Source: Flavobacteriaceae bacterium | GTDB taxonomy: Bacteria > Bacteroidota > Bacteroidia > Flavobacteriales > Flavobacteriaceae | Direction: 5' to 3' | DNA length: 64,000 nucleotides | Assembly (NCBI GenBank): GCA_003443635.1 | Contig: CP031964.1 | Location: 1,086,321 to 1,150,320 of the forward strand | In this document: positions 38,867 through 47,770 of the stretch, piece by piece | Layout of the letters: each line of letters begins with the position of its first letter | How positions within the stretch are numbered: the first letter of the stretch is position 1 | Program-made: the position numbers and the translations under genes | Notes under the pieces: generated by a model | Database searches by the model: none | What the model saw: only the letters and a program-made list of their open reading frames with translations | What the model was told of the DNA's origin: nothing

Positions 38867-38926
38867 CAATGTGTATTGTGCATAGCACCCTTTGGGATGC
38901 TACGACACCATACACGGAACGTTATC
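38862..38926. repeat. attC-like palindromic element E
   Basis: Nested arms with bulges: GATAAC (38862-38867)/GTTATC (38921-38926); GTGTAT (38871-38876)/ATACAC (38910-38915); GTG/CAC; TAGCA/TGCTA; CCC/GGG with a TTT tip. AAC to GTT is 59 bp. The optS stop codon is inside the left arm, and the HEPN gene starts 18 nt after the right arm. No T-run follows, so it is not a terminator. Confidence 0.8.
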
Positions 38927-38943
38927 AGCAATTAAATTTTAAA

Positions 38944-39417
38944 ATGATAGATTGGTTAAATAACAAATACGATATAGCTTTAGAAACAGATCAATTAAAA
39001 GAGATTCAAAATTTTACATTGCTCTGGAATATTTTTGAAAATTTAATATTTGAAACAAGATTCTCTGTTAATCAAATCGAAGATAAATTAGCAGATATTA
39101 ATTTAGATCAAGAAATAATAAGTGAAACATTTGATTATTGTAAAAATCGATATATAAACAACAATGAAACAAACGAGAGATTTGAATATTTATATTTAAG
39201 AAATAATGATAATCCAGATTTAGTGAGAGAAACACTTATATCTGATAACCCTACAGACTTAAATAAAGTGAAAGTAGTTGTAACAATTGTATCTCGTTTT
39301 AGAAATAATCTTTTTCATGGTATTAAAGACTTCAAAAAACTTCATCTTCAAAAAGAAAACTTTGAAATGTCAAACAAATTACTTCAATCAATTCTAAATT
39401 CTAATAATTATACTTAA
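38944..39417 (+). CDS. HEPN-motif protein (putative RNase toxin or defence component)
   Basis: A 157-aa, largely helical protein. The open frame extends 25 codons upstream, but that part is the hairpin of element E, so I start at ATG 38944 (MIDWLNNKYDIALE). The sequence SRFRNNLFHGIKDF contains Rx4H (Arg120, His125), the RNase signature of HEPN domains, in the RNNLFHG form. HEPN proteins are common toxins and effectors in bacterial defence. Its stop shares one base with the ATG of the next gene, so the two products are coupled. Confidence 0.72.
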   Translation: MIDWLNNKYDIALETDQLKEIQNFTLLWNIFENLIFETRFSVNQIEDKLADINLDQEIISETFDYCKNRYINNNETNERFEYLYLRNNDNPDLVRETLISDNPTDLNKVKVVVTIVSRFRNNLFHGIKDFKKLHLQKENFEMSNKLLQSILNSNNYT

Positions 39418-40343
39418 TGCTCATAGTCAACAAAATACAATTCATTGAAGCTAATTTCGATTCTGAACAGGAATTAGAAGACGTAGTAATTGAAAACTAC
39501 GAATTAATATTTGGGTCAAATTCAATTTTTCTTCCTAAAAAGAAAATAAAAACCTCAGATGGATCGGGAACAATTCCAGATGGCTTCGCAATTGATCTTG
39601 AATCAAGATCTTGGTATCTGATGGAAGCTGAACTTGCTAAACATAGTGTATGGTCTCATATAGCTCCTCAAGTCAGCAAGCAGGTAATAGCTGCAGCTCA
39701 ACTTGAATCAAAACAACAAATAATAGAATTAGCGATAAAGCAATTCGAGACAGATGATAACACAAAAGAAAAATTTAGAGACTTAGAAATAAGAGATATC
39801 CATATTCGAAAAGAATTAGCAGAAATATTAGAACAAGAACCTATAATTGCAATACCTATAGACAGAATAACGGAAGATTTAAAACAATGGGCAGAAACTT
39901 TAAAATTCCAAGTAAAACTATGGTTAATCAATAAGTTCGTTGAATTCGGAAATGAAACAAATATTGGATATCAATTCCCAGATGAAAACAGACCAGATAT
40001 TGATACCTCAACTAGTAGTTCAAATGGTAAAAAGAAAATAGCAACTTACAATGTTAAACTTTCAGATTTAATAGAAGAAGACATATTAAATGTTGGAGAC
40101 GAATTAATAATGTCCTACAAAGCAAGAGATGGTAAAAGAAAAAAGTACACAGCTATAATTCTAGAAAATGGCTCACTAGAAGTATTGGGTAAAACCTTTA
40201 CGTCGTTAAGCTACGCAGCAATGTGTGGTATTAAAGATGCAGGAAGCACAAGAAGAACAGTAAATGGATGGAGTTCATGGAAATTCAAAGGAAAAAAACT
40301 CAAACAAATTCGAAGAGAATATTTAGAAATGAAAAATAGTTAA
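39417..40343 (+). CDS. PD-(D/E)XK-like protein with C-terminal RAMA domain
   Basis: A 308-aa protein. The N-terminal part has the order of PD-(D/E)XK nucleases: an acidic helix (Glu20-21/Glu26), then IPDGFAID (Asp55) and WYLMEAEL (Glu70, Glu72); the usual lysine is not seen. About residues 90-190 are helical. The C-terminal ~90 residues (KLSDLIEEDILNVGDELIM, AIILENGSLEVLGKTFTSLS, NGWSSWKF) match the RAMA domain, thought to read DNA modification. It probably works with the HEPN protein upstream. Its TAA is at the left arm of element F. Confidence 0.72.
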   Translation: MLIVNKIQFIEANFDSEQELEDVVIENYELIFGSNSIFLPKKKIKTSDGSGTIPDGFAIDLESRSWYLMEAELAKHSVWSHIAPQVSKQVIAAAQLESKQQIIELAIKQFETDDNTKEKFRDLEIRDIHIRKELAEILEQEPIIAIPIDRITEDLKQWAETLKFQVKLWLINKFVEFGNETNIGYQFPDENRPDIDTSTSSSNGKKKIATYNVKLSDLIEEDILNVGDELIMSYKARDGKRKKYTAIILENGSLEVLGKTFTSLSYAAMCGIKDAGSTRRTVNGWSSWKFKGKKLKQIRREYLEMKNS

Positions 40344-40400
40344 TAACATATGATTATGATGGCATACCCTTTGGTACGCCACATATCATAATCTCGTTAT
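40343..40400. repeat. attC-like palindromic element F
   Basis: Nested arms: ATAAC (40343-40347)/GTTAT (40396-40400); GATTATGAT (40352-40360)/ATCATAATC (40385-40393); GGC/GCC; TACC/GGTA with a CTTT tip. The tip ACCCTTTGG is shared with element E. It closes the accessory region; the tricorn-like gene ends 6 nt further. Confidence 0.75.
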
Positions 40401-40405
40401 AAAAC

Positions 40406-43400
40406 CTAATTTTTCTTTACCGCTGGTGTTGAATATGCAGGAGGTCTTACCTTAATTTCTCCTTGTAATTGCAATAATCGTAATGCCTCTTTTACAGCGC
40501 GTTCTAATTGAGGGTCTCTACCAGTGTTTAATGCTTTAGCATCTTGACGCACAGCAATATCTGGAGCTACACCTTCATTTTCTGCTACCCATTTGTTATT
40601 AATAGGATCAAACACCGCATTGTCTGGTGCGGTTAATGAGCCTCCATCTATTAAAGCATAATGTGTAGACGATTTTACCAAACCACCCCAGGTGGTTGCA
40701 CCAATTAGTGGCCCTGCATTTTGTTGGCGAAATACCCAAGGAAAGAAATCTCCTCCAGAACCTGCAAGCTCATTAATTAATAACACTTTTGGTCCTAAAA
40801 TACCAGCAGGCAAACGCATTGGTTTTGTTTGTCCGTTAGGAACTTCATTAGTTAATCCGGCTCTAAGACTTCTCGTCATTAAATCTACCATATAATCATC
40901 TAGTAAACCACCACCATTAAAACGCTCATCAATAACAGCACCTTGTTTATCTTGTTGTGCAAAGTAATAACGATTAAAAGAGACAAACCCTGGGCCTCCA
41001 GTATTTGGTACCCAGATATAGGCTAATTTTCCGTTAGAAAGCTTATCGACCAAACGTCTGTTATCTTCTACCCAGGCACGTTGACGCAATGCATTTTCAC
41101 TACGAATAGGTTCTACGATCTCCTTCCAGGAATCTTTAAAATTGGCAACTTTATTAATGTGTAAAATCGTTTGCTGCCCTGCTGTACCATCTAAAAATTG
41201 ATAAGGGTCGTCATTAGCAGTCAACTCTTTCCCATTAATACCAACAAGATAATAACCTTCTTCTATTTTTAACTCAGGACGATCTAAGGGGCTAGATAAC
41301 CCAGGATTCCAACTTTCGGTTGTATAAATACGTGTTATTTTCCAACGGTTTTTATCAGCAACCAAATCGGCACCTAATAAACCAATCGTACTGCGATCTA
41401 CTCTTGGGAAATCACCACCACGAACAAAACTATGTCCTACAGATAACTCACCATTCATTTGATCTAAAATGTAATTTAGGTCACTACGGTGTTTTACAAA
41501 AGGAATTAATGGAGCGTAACGCTTGTATACTTTATTCCAATCACGACCATGTAAATTAGGGTCGTAAAAATAATCACGCTCATAACGCCAGGCTTCTTCA
41601 AACATTTGAGACCACTCTTCGGCGCGATTCAATTTCATTTTTAAATCTACTTTTAATGTCTTTCCGCTCTTGGCATTGGCTCCAGAAGTTTTTATGACTT
41701 TCCAATTCGAGCCAATTCGAGCTAACATATGTTTTCCATCTGTAGATACCGAAATTTGTGAAGCTCCCTTGGTAAACTCTGCAGCTTTACCTTTTTCAAT
41801 ACTATATTTATGTAATGTTACTCCAGGCGAATTAGGAATACGTTCAGAAATAAATACGGTGCCTTTTGCACCTTTATATGTGGATCCATAATTACGAACC
41901 GGCATTGGTAATGCATCAGTACGGCGCTCTATACCTTCAAAATCTATAGTAACACCATTATCTTCTTTTTTAGAATCTTTTTCAGATTTTGCTTTATCAC
42001 CACTCTTTTTATCTTCTTTTTTTACACTTTCTTCATCACTTTTAGGTTTAAAAGTAGAAGGGTCATCTTTTCTAAGATTCACCACATAAGCTGCATAATT
42101 TGGATTAGCTGTTATGGCGCTGGTATTTGCCCAACCAGAACCAAGTGCTAAATTGGTACTTGCTAAAAAATATAGGTGATGCCCATCTGTATCCCAAGAT
42201 GGAGAAAACGAATCTGCAAAAGCATTTGTAATCGCTTTTACCGTATTATCTTTTAAAGACCAAACATGAACTTGTCTGAAGTTGTTAGATCCAGATTTAG
42301 CATAAGCTAACCATTGCGAATCTTTAGACCAAGTTAAGCCTAATCGTCCTCTTTCTAAATTATTCCCGCCAACATCAACTGTTTTTATGGATTTAACTTC
42401 AAGATCAACAATTCGTATTCGAACATCATCATCTACAAAAGCAATATATTTAGCATCAGGAGACCAGGTGGGCTCCCAACCTAATTTAGATTCGCCAATA
42501 GAAATACTTCTAGGTTTAGATAACCCATCTTGATTAGCAATCATTAAGGAGTAACCTTTACCTCCAGCATCCGAAAACCAAGCTACTTCATCACCTTTAG
42601 GCGACCATATTGGTGCACGATCTGCAGTATTAGAATTTTGGGTAATATTTCTCGCATTTCCATTTTCTACAGGGATCGTAAAAATTTCTCCACGGGCTTC
42701 TACAATAGCACGTTTAGCATTAGGCGATAAAGAAGCAGAGCGACTTCGCCTGCTTACATCTTCCCATTTTGTTTCAGCCCAAGGAAAGTCACCAGTAACA
42801 TTAATTTGTAATTGTGTGGTGTTTCCTGTAGATGGATTTAAGGTATGTAAATAACCATCTCTTTCAAAAGCTATTAAATTTCCGTTTCCAGAAATGGCTT
42901 TAATATCAGAACCTTTATGTGTAGTAACTTGTGTTAAATCTTTTGTTTTTGGATTAAAAGACCAAAGGTTACTTGTAAAATCTCTATCGGATAAGAAATA
43001 AATTAGATCTCCCATCCATAGTGGGTGAACATCAGTCGTTTTTTCATTTGGTAATAAAACCTCTTCATTGGTTTTTAGATCTAATACAATCAGTGGTGTA
43101 TTTTGCCCTCCGCGATATTCCTGCCATTCAGTATCCCATCTGCTTACTCTATCGATAGCTATTTGTTTTCCATTAGGAGAAAAAGAACCACGAGCTCCCC
43201 ATTGTTGGTTTAACATTGTCGACGGACCACCATCTTTAGAAACTGTCCATAAACGATTAAAACCACTAGGAGCAGAGTTGCGAGATGTAGCATACAAAAT
43301 ATGTTTCCCGTCTGGTGTCCAACCACGAGCTAAAGCAGCACTAGGATGCCAAGTTAAACGTGTTACATCTCCACCATTTACAGAAACCGTATATACAGCA

Positions 43401-43675
43401 TTACTACCAGAACGGTTAGAAGTAAAAGCGATGTGTTGCCCATCGGGTGAAAAATGTGGATCAGACTCTACTGCAGCTGTACTTGTTAACCTGATAGCAT
43501 TAGTACTGTTTAATGGAGTCACCCATAGATCGCCACCATAAGTAAACGCAATATGTGTATTGCTTATAGTTGGTTGCCTTAATAATCGTGTACCTTGTGC
43601 TATCGATACTGTCGTGAAAAATGTGATGCTTATAGATATAAAAAATCTAAATGTAGCTATTGAAAAGAGTTTCAT
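40406..43675 (-). CDS. Tricorn-like S41-family protease with beta-propellers and PDZ domain
   Basis: A 1089-aa exported protein: signal peptide (FFTTVSIAQG), two WD40/PD40-type propellers (repeated HFSPDGQHIAFTS-type strands) over about residues 30-530, a charged Lys/Asp/Ser-rich linker near 545-575, a PDZ domain, and a C-terminal S41 peptidase. Active-site parts are visible: GHSFVRGGD near 770, nucleophile Ser973 in NELAGSGGDFF, and ENEGVAPD near 1034. Tricorn homologues degrade peptides; this one would act in the periplasm. It has its own start far from the accessory region and looks like core genome. Confidence 0.92.
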   Translation of the reverse strand: MKLFSIATFRFFISISITFFTTVSIAQGTRLLRQPTISNTHIAFTYGGDLWVTPLNSTNAIRLTSTAAVESDPHFSPDGQHIAFTSNRSGSNAVYTVSVNGGDVTRLTWHPSAALARGWTPDGKHILYATSRNSAPSGFNRLWTVSKDGGPSTMLNQQWGARGSFSPNGKQIAIDRVSRWDTEWQEYRGGQNTPLIVLDLKTNEEVLLPNEKTTDVHPLWMGDLIYFLSDRDFTSNLWSFNPKTKDLTQVTTHKGSDIKAISGNGNLIAFERDGYLHTLNPSTGNTTQLQINVTGDFPWAETKWEDVSRRSRSASLSPNAKRAIVEARGEIFTIPVENGNARNITQNSNTADRAPIWSPKGDEVAWFSDAGGKGYSLMIANQDGLSKPRSISIGESKLGWEPTWSPDAKYIAFVDDDVRIRIVDLEVKSIKTVDVGGNNLERGRLGLTWSKDSQWLAYAKSGSNNFRQVHVWSLKDNTVKAITNAFADSFSPSWDTDGHHLYFLASTNLALGSGWANTSAITANPNYAAYVVNLRKDDPSTFKPKSDEESVKKEDKKSGDKAKSEKDSKKEDNGVTIDFEGIERRTDALPMPVRNYGSTYKGAKGTVFISERIPNSPGVTLHKYSIEKGKAAEFTKGASQISVSTDGKHMLARIGSNWKVIKTSGANAKSGKTLKVDLKMKLNRAEEWSQMFEEAWRYERDYFYDPNLHGRDWNKVYKRYAPLIPFVKHRSDLNYILDQMNGELSVGHSFVRGGDFPRVDRSTIGLLGADLVADKNRWKITRIYTTESWNPGLSSPLDRPELKIEEGYYLVGINGKELTANDDPYQFLDGTAGQQTILHINKVANFKDSWKEIVEPIRSENALRQRAWVEDNRRLVDKLSNGKLAYIWVPNTGGPGFVSFNRYYFAQQDKQGAVIDERFNGGGLLDDYMVDLMTRSLRAGLTNEVPNGQTKPMRLPAGILGPKVLLINELAGSGGDFFPWVFRQQNAGPLIGATTWGGLVKSSTHYALIDGGSLTAPDNAVFDPINNKWVAENEGVAPDIAVRQDAKALNTGRDPQLERAVKEALRLLQLQGEIKVRPPAYSTPAVKKN

Positions 43676-43792
43676 AAGGATTGATTTTAGTCTGAATTTG
43701 ACGAATTTAAAGATTTTTGGTTACAATCTATGGTGCTTTAAGATTTTGTTGCGAGTTTTGGTTAACTTTAAAACTGTAAAAATGAAATAATA

Positions 43793-44614
43793 ATGAAGTA
43801 TTATTTAAGTGTATTGGTCTTAGCGCTTTTCTTTTCTTGTGATAAGAATAGAAAAATAGAATTTGTAGAATTTACAACAAGTTCTGATTCTACTATGTAT
43901 TACTATAATTTAGGATGGAAACAGATTATGGATTATGGAGACTATTCTGAAGCAGAAGTGTCTTATAGAAAAGCGCTCTCTTTTGATAACAATTTTTTAG
44001 TAGGCCAGAGTATTTTAGCTCGAATAACTCCTGACTTAGATGAACGTTTAGCGATATATGATCGATTAGAAGAAGAAAAGCAAAAAATAGATGGGGATGA
44101 GCGTTTAATATTAGATGTATATATAGCTTTAACAAAATATACAAATATGAGAGACCAGAACTCTCCAGATACAAAAAATGCTTTAGAAGAAGCTTTTAAA
44201 CTTGGAGAGGCAAACTTGCAGCAGATCGTACATAAATATCCTAGTGAAGTGTATTTAAAATCTGAATATATAGAAGTGTTACACGCTATATATGGAGCAG
44301 AACCAACGTTAGATTCTATCGCTAATTTAGCTACTGGAAATCATGCAAAAAATCCTTTTATCTTAGGTTATAAAGCAATTTTAATTGCTGAAACAGGAGC
44401 ATATGATGAAGCTTTAATTTATGCTAAAGAATTAAGTGATATCCTTAAGGATAAACCTGTAGCAAAACCAGATGCAATTTTAGCAGATATTTACTTTAAA
44501 AAAGAAGATTATAAGACAGCAAAAATTCATGCAGATAAAGCAAATAGCATTGATCCTAGAAATTTAGATGCAAGCCGATTAAAAGCTAGAATAGATGCTG
44601 AGTTAGAGAATTGA
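43793..44614 (+). CDS. TPR-repeat lipoprotein
   Basis: A 273-aa lipoprotein with lipobox ALFFSC (Cys16). TPR-like helices are seen: YYNLGWKQIMDYGDYSEAEVSYRKAL near 36-62 and AILADIYFKKEDYKTAKIHADKA near 225-250. It probably acts as a periplasmic or outer-membrane scaffold. It is divergent from the tricorn-like gene and convergent with the following gene, 7 nt apart. Confidence 0.8.
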   Translation: MKYYLSVLVLALFFSCDKNRKIEFVEFTTSSDSTMYYYNLGWKQIMDYGDYSEAEVSYRKALSFDNNFLVGQSILARITPDLDERLAIYDRLEEEKQKIDGDERLILDVYIALTKYTNMRDQNSPDTKNALEEAFKLGEANLQQIVHKYPSEVYLKSEYIEVLHAIYGAEPTLDSIANLATGNHAKNPFILGYKAILIAETGAYDEALIYAKELSDILKDKPVAKPDAILADIYFKKEDYKTAKIHADKANSIDPRNLDASRLKARIDAELEN

Positions 44615-44621
44615 TGATTTT

Positions 44622-45191
44622 CTACTTTGCTTTTGTACATTCAATTTTCCAGGTAGGGAACACTATTTTTTCAGTTTTATCAACCCATTCCCCTACCCAT
44701 TTATACCCTGTTTTAGAGATGTCATAAAACGTTAAACGATAATAACCCTCCATTCCGTTTGGCGCTTTTTGCTCTCGATATAACACAATATTTTTTTCGT
44801 CTTTTTTATTTCCCTCCCATACAGGTAAAACTGTAGTTGATCCAGCAGAAGAATAATAATGCACATACCAGCGACTACTGTCTGCTATAAACTGCCGTAT
44901 GCTTCCAGAATGTCTGCCATCTATTTTTAATGTTTCGTCTTGTACAGCCATACCATTCATGATATATTTAAAACGCCAAGTCATATCTATTGGTTCTGAC
45001 CAAGTCTGATCTGCATTTCTGTTAGTAGATTTACAATTACACAAGCCAATTAAGGGTTGAAAATCTTTTATTTGCTGAGGTGCTTTTGGGTTAGCTTTTC
45101 CAAAAGGAAATTCTTTAGAAGGTTCATAATTGTATTGTGCAAAGCTTATAAATGTAGAAAGCATTAAAAGATAACCGATTCGTTTTTTCAT
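44622..45191 (-). CDS. Secreted lipocalin-like hypothetical protein
   Basis: A 189-aa protein with a signal peptide (LLMLSTFISFAQ). The mature part is beta-rich: FQPLIGLCNCKSTNR, MTWRFKYIMNGMAVQDET, GRHSGSIRQFI and YRLTFYDISKTGYKWVGEW follow the pattern of DUF1579-like calycin domains, but the match is loose. Function unknown. It is monocistronic, convergent with the TPR lipoprotein gene. Confidence 0.7.
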   Translation of the reverse strand: MKKRIGYLLMLSTFISFAQYNYEPSKEFPFGKANPKAPQQIKDFQPLIGLCNCKSTNRNADQTWSEPIDMTWRFKYIMNGMAVQDETLKIDGRHSGSIRQFIADSSRWYVHYYSSAGSTTVLPVWEGNKKDEKNIVLYREQKAPNGMEGYYRLTFYDISKTGYKWVGEWVDKTEKIVFPTWKIECTKAK

Positions 45192-45291
45192 TGATTTTAA
45201 TTTTTGTGTTTTTCAAATCAATAAAAAATAAAGATAGACAACTCAAATATTGCAGAGAACAGAACTTATTTTGCAGTAAATAGGTTTAGTA

Positions 45292-46164
45292 TTAAGCTAA
45301 ATGATTTTTTACGAGCTTTAAATTAGGTTTAGATACTGGTATTTTAGAATCATCGGTTAAGATAATATTAGGATTGCCAGATAAACTAATTTCTTTAATC
45401 ATCAACATGTTAACGATAGCTTTTCGATGTACTCTTAAAAAATTACTTCCTAGCTTTTCGTTCAGTGCTTTTAATGAGCTTCGCATAGTATATGAAGCTT
45501 CATTTTGGGTGTGTACTCTAACACAATAATCATCGGCTTCAATCCATAAAATATCTTGAACAGGAATAATTTTGCGTTTATTTCCAATTTTAATATTTAA
45601 GATTGTAGCACTGTCATCAATTTTAGTACTTAATTTTTTATATGCTAAATTATGTGTGATTTTTAATTCTGAAAGCTCGTGAACCTGTATTTGTAATTGT
45701 TCGTTAGAGAAATATAAATAAGAAATTACAGCAATAGCAATATAACCTAGAGTGTAAACTGGAATTTTTTGAAAAGCATAAAAAGGAAGAAATTCCTTTA
45801 CTAAAGAGGACATTGAAAAAGGACTTTCGCTAATTAATAGTTGACTAAAAGCATTTATTAAAATACTTAATAAAACTAAGCTTAAGATGACAACTCCGTA
45901 TGTTATAAATATTTTAAATGTAAATTTTCTGGAAACTTGATTTTTAAAATATTGTATTAAAATAAGAGATAACACCATCCATATCGTCCAACTCAAAGCT
46001 TGAGGTTTTAAAATACTTAAAAAAGTTGCAGCATCATTAATGTTATATTTTTTTACATAATAAAGCTGTTGACATGTTTCGAATACAATAGCGATTATTA
46101 AAATCGAAATAACGATTAAAATACTCTTCTTTTTATTCGAGATATTGGCTGTAAATCGAAACAT
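45292..46164 (-). CDS. LytTR-family DNA-binding regulator with membrane domain
   Basis: A 290-aa protein. The N-terminal half has four transmembrane helices (IVISILIIAIVFETC, LSWTIWMVLSLILIQY, VVILSLVLLSILINAF, VYTLGYIAIAVISYLYF). A short coiled linker leads to a C-terminal LytTR domain (about 195-285: IPVQDILWIEADDYCVRVHT, LRVHRKAIVNMLMIKEI). This is a one-component membrane sensor-regulator common in Bacteroidota. It lies 7 nt downstream of rluF in the minus-strand operon. Confidence 0.88.
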   Translation of the reverse strand: MFRFTANISNKKKSILIVISILIIAIVFETCQQLYYVKKYNINDAATFLSILKPQALSWTIWMVLSLILIQYFKNQVSRKFTFKIFITYGVVILSLVLLSILINAFSQLLISESPFSMSSLVKEFLPFYAFQKIPVYTLGYIAIAVISYLYFSNEQLQIQVHELSELKITHNLAYKKLSTKIDDSATILNIKIGNKRKIIPVQDILWIEADDYCVRVHTQNEASYTMRSSLKALNEKLGSNFLRVHRKAIVNMLMIKEISLSGNPNIILTDDSKIPVSKPNLKLVKNHLA

Positions 46165-46171
46165 TTATATA

Positions 46172-46921
46172 TTATTTCCTACCTGTATTTACTGATATGT
46201 GATTTTTAGTAGAATCACTAATTAAAACACTAAGCTCTTTAAATTCTTCTTTAGTTAATTCACGATATTCACCTAAAGGCATATCTAATTTTATGTTCAT
46301 AATACGAATACGTTGCAGTGCTATAACTTCATAATTTAAGTATTCGCACATACGACGTATCTGTCGGTTTAACCCTTGCGTTAAAATGATTTTAAACTGA
46401 TACGTACTTACTCGTTTTACTTTGCATTTTTTAGTTATGGTATCCAAAATTGGAATACCATTAGACATACGTTCTATAAACGTTTGAGAGATAGGTTTAT
46501 CTACAGTAACCAGATATTCTTTTTCGTGATTATTGCTCGCACGCAATATTTTATTGACGATATCTCCATCGTCTGTTAGCAATATTAAACCTTCGCTAGG
46601 CTTATCTAACCTGCCTATAGGAAAAACACGTTTTGGGTAATTAATAAAATCGATAATATTATCTTTTTCTACACGAGTATCTGTGGTACAAACAATACCA
46701 ACAGGTTTATTAAGTGCTAAATACACAAACTCTGTTTTAGAATTTGTGATTTGAGCTCCATCTACATGAACTATATCACTAGGTTTTACTTTAGTGCCCA
46801 TTTCGGGAACTTTACCATTAATTGTAACACGACCTTCATCAATAAGTTTATCAGCTGCACGACGTGAGCAATATCCAACTTCACTTAAATATTTATTAAG
46901 GCGAGTGAGTTTTTCTTCCAT
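46172..46921 (-). CDS. rluF: 23S rRNA pseudouridine synthase RluF
   Basis: Isomerises uridine to pseudouridine in 23S rRNA (U2604 in E. coli). An in-frame ATG five codons upstream exists, but a TAnnTTTG box lies between the two, so I start at [16 protein letters not shown] (249 aa). The S4 domain occupies residues 5-50 ([17 protein letters not shown]). The catalytic Asp106 is in [12 protein letters not shown]; the C-terminal [14 protein letters not shown] is also typical of RluF/RluB. Part of the minus-strand run from HerA to LytTR. Confidence 0.9.
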   Translation of the reverse strand: MEEKLTRLNKYLSEVGYCSRRAADKLIDEGRVTINGKVPEMGTKVKPSDIVHVDGAQITNSKTEFVYLALNKPVGIVCTTDTRVEKDNIIDFINYPKRVFPIGRLDKPSEGLILLTDDGDIVNKILRASNNHEKEYLVTVDKPISQTFIERMSNGIPILDTITKKCKVKRVSTYQFKIILTQGLNRQIRRMCEYLNYEVIALQRIRIMNIKLDMPLGEYRELTKEEFKELSVLISDSTKNHISVNTGRK

Positions 46922-46925
46922 AAAA

Positions 46926-46933
46926 CAAAAATA
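46926..46933 (-). promoter_or_regulatory. Bacteroidota -7 box for rluF
   Basis: On the minus strand TATTTTTG matches TAnnTTTG exactly and ends 4 nt before the ATG at 46921. The mRNA would be leaderless. It also argues against the upstream ATG at 46936. Confidence 0.55.
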
Positions 46934-46942
46934 CAATAAACT

Positions 46943-47770
46943 TTAGCGATTTATAAACTCCATAACTGTATTAACTACATCTAAATGCTTTAAAGAATGC
47001 CCAAAACCTGTAGTAGAAACAAATTCAGAATCATCATAATTTTTGTGAATGCGTAGGGCATCAGAATATGGAATGATTTTATCTTGAGTATCATGAATTA
47101 AAAGCCCTTTTTGAGAAATATTTTTTACAAAATTTGCCACCGAAAAATAACTGGGATATTCTCCAAAGCGATTATAAATAATAGTATCTAATTGCTCTTC
47201 AATAGCTTTATTGTAACCCATCATAATGACATAGCGTTTAAACACATCTTTAAAATCTGAAGGAGAGCCTAAAAGCACAAGTTTTTCTACAGCATTAAAT
47301 TGAAATTTATGCATAAAAAAAGTAGTTGCCATAGCACCAACTGAGTGTCCTATAATTATTTTTGGTTGGAATTTAGTAGCAACAACGTTAATGAATTCGG
47401 CATACAAAATAGCATTAAATGTTTGGCTTCCAGAATCTCCGTGAGCGGGTGCATCTAAAGCGATAACCCTATAGCCTTCTTTTAATAGTGCTTTAATTTT
47501 CTTTTTCCAACGCGCAGCATTGCTTTCCCAGCCGTGTACAAGTAAAACAGTGTCTTTATGACCTTCCCATTTATAGGTAGCTATTTTAAATTTCTCGTAG
47601 GATAAAGTTTTCCTTTCAGCAGTATTTAAAAAACCTAAATGCTTTTCGGTGAGCTTCCCTTTTCTTGGTGTTGCAAATAATTGTAATGCTTTTTCAGCAG
47701 CATTATTGATCGAAATGTAACTGTAAAAATTTAAACTAATTCCAATTACTTTTGGAATATATTTTTTCAT
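46943..47770 (-). CDS. Alpha/beta-hydrolase
   Basis: A 275-aa alpha/beta-hydrolase fold enzyme of unknown substrate, probably an esterase or lipase. Nucleophile Ser143 lies in IIGHSVGAMA; the oxyanion HGWESNAARW is near 79-88; Asp in LIHDTQDKIIPY and His in TTGFGHSLKHL complete the triad. The first 20 residues are somewhat hydrophobic. Its start overlaps the preceding lipoprotein gene by 4 nt. Confidence 0.88.
   Translation of the reverse strand: MKKYIPKVIGISLNFYSYISINNAAEKALQLFATPRKGKLTEKHLGFLNTAERKTLSYEKFKIATYKWEGHKDTVLLVHGWESNAARWKKKIKALLKEGYRVIALDAPAHGDSGSQTFNAILYAEFINVVATKFQPKIIIGHSVGAMATTFFMHKFQFNAVEKLVLLGSPSDFKDVFKRYVIMMGYNKAIEEQLDTIIYNRFGEYPSYFSVANFVKNISQKGLLIHDTQDKIIPYSDALRIHKNYDDSEFVSTTGFGHSLKHLDVVNTVMEFINR

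Noticed and set aside
38862-38926. Element E as a transcription terminator
   Set aside because: It has several bulges and no T-run after the stem, unlike the clear terminators elsewhere in the window.
38869-38943. N-terminal extension of the HEPN-motif gene (25 codons starting at ATG 38869)
   Set aside because: It is the translated hairpin of element E; the next in-frame ATG (38944) gives a normal start 18 nt after the GTT arm.
36250-40400. Classical CBASS or type III CRISPR assignment for the 2TM-beta/mCpol genes
   Set aside because: There is no CD-NTase, Cap2/Cap3, cas gene or repeat-spacer array; the polymerase is the free-standing minimal form.
43068-43790. Plus-strand ORFs opposite the tricorn-like gene
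   Set aside because: Shadows in antisense frames of a conserved 1089-aa protein; composition unlike neighbouring proteins.
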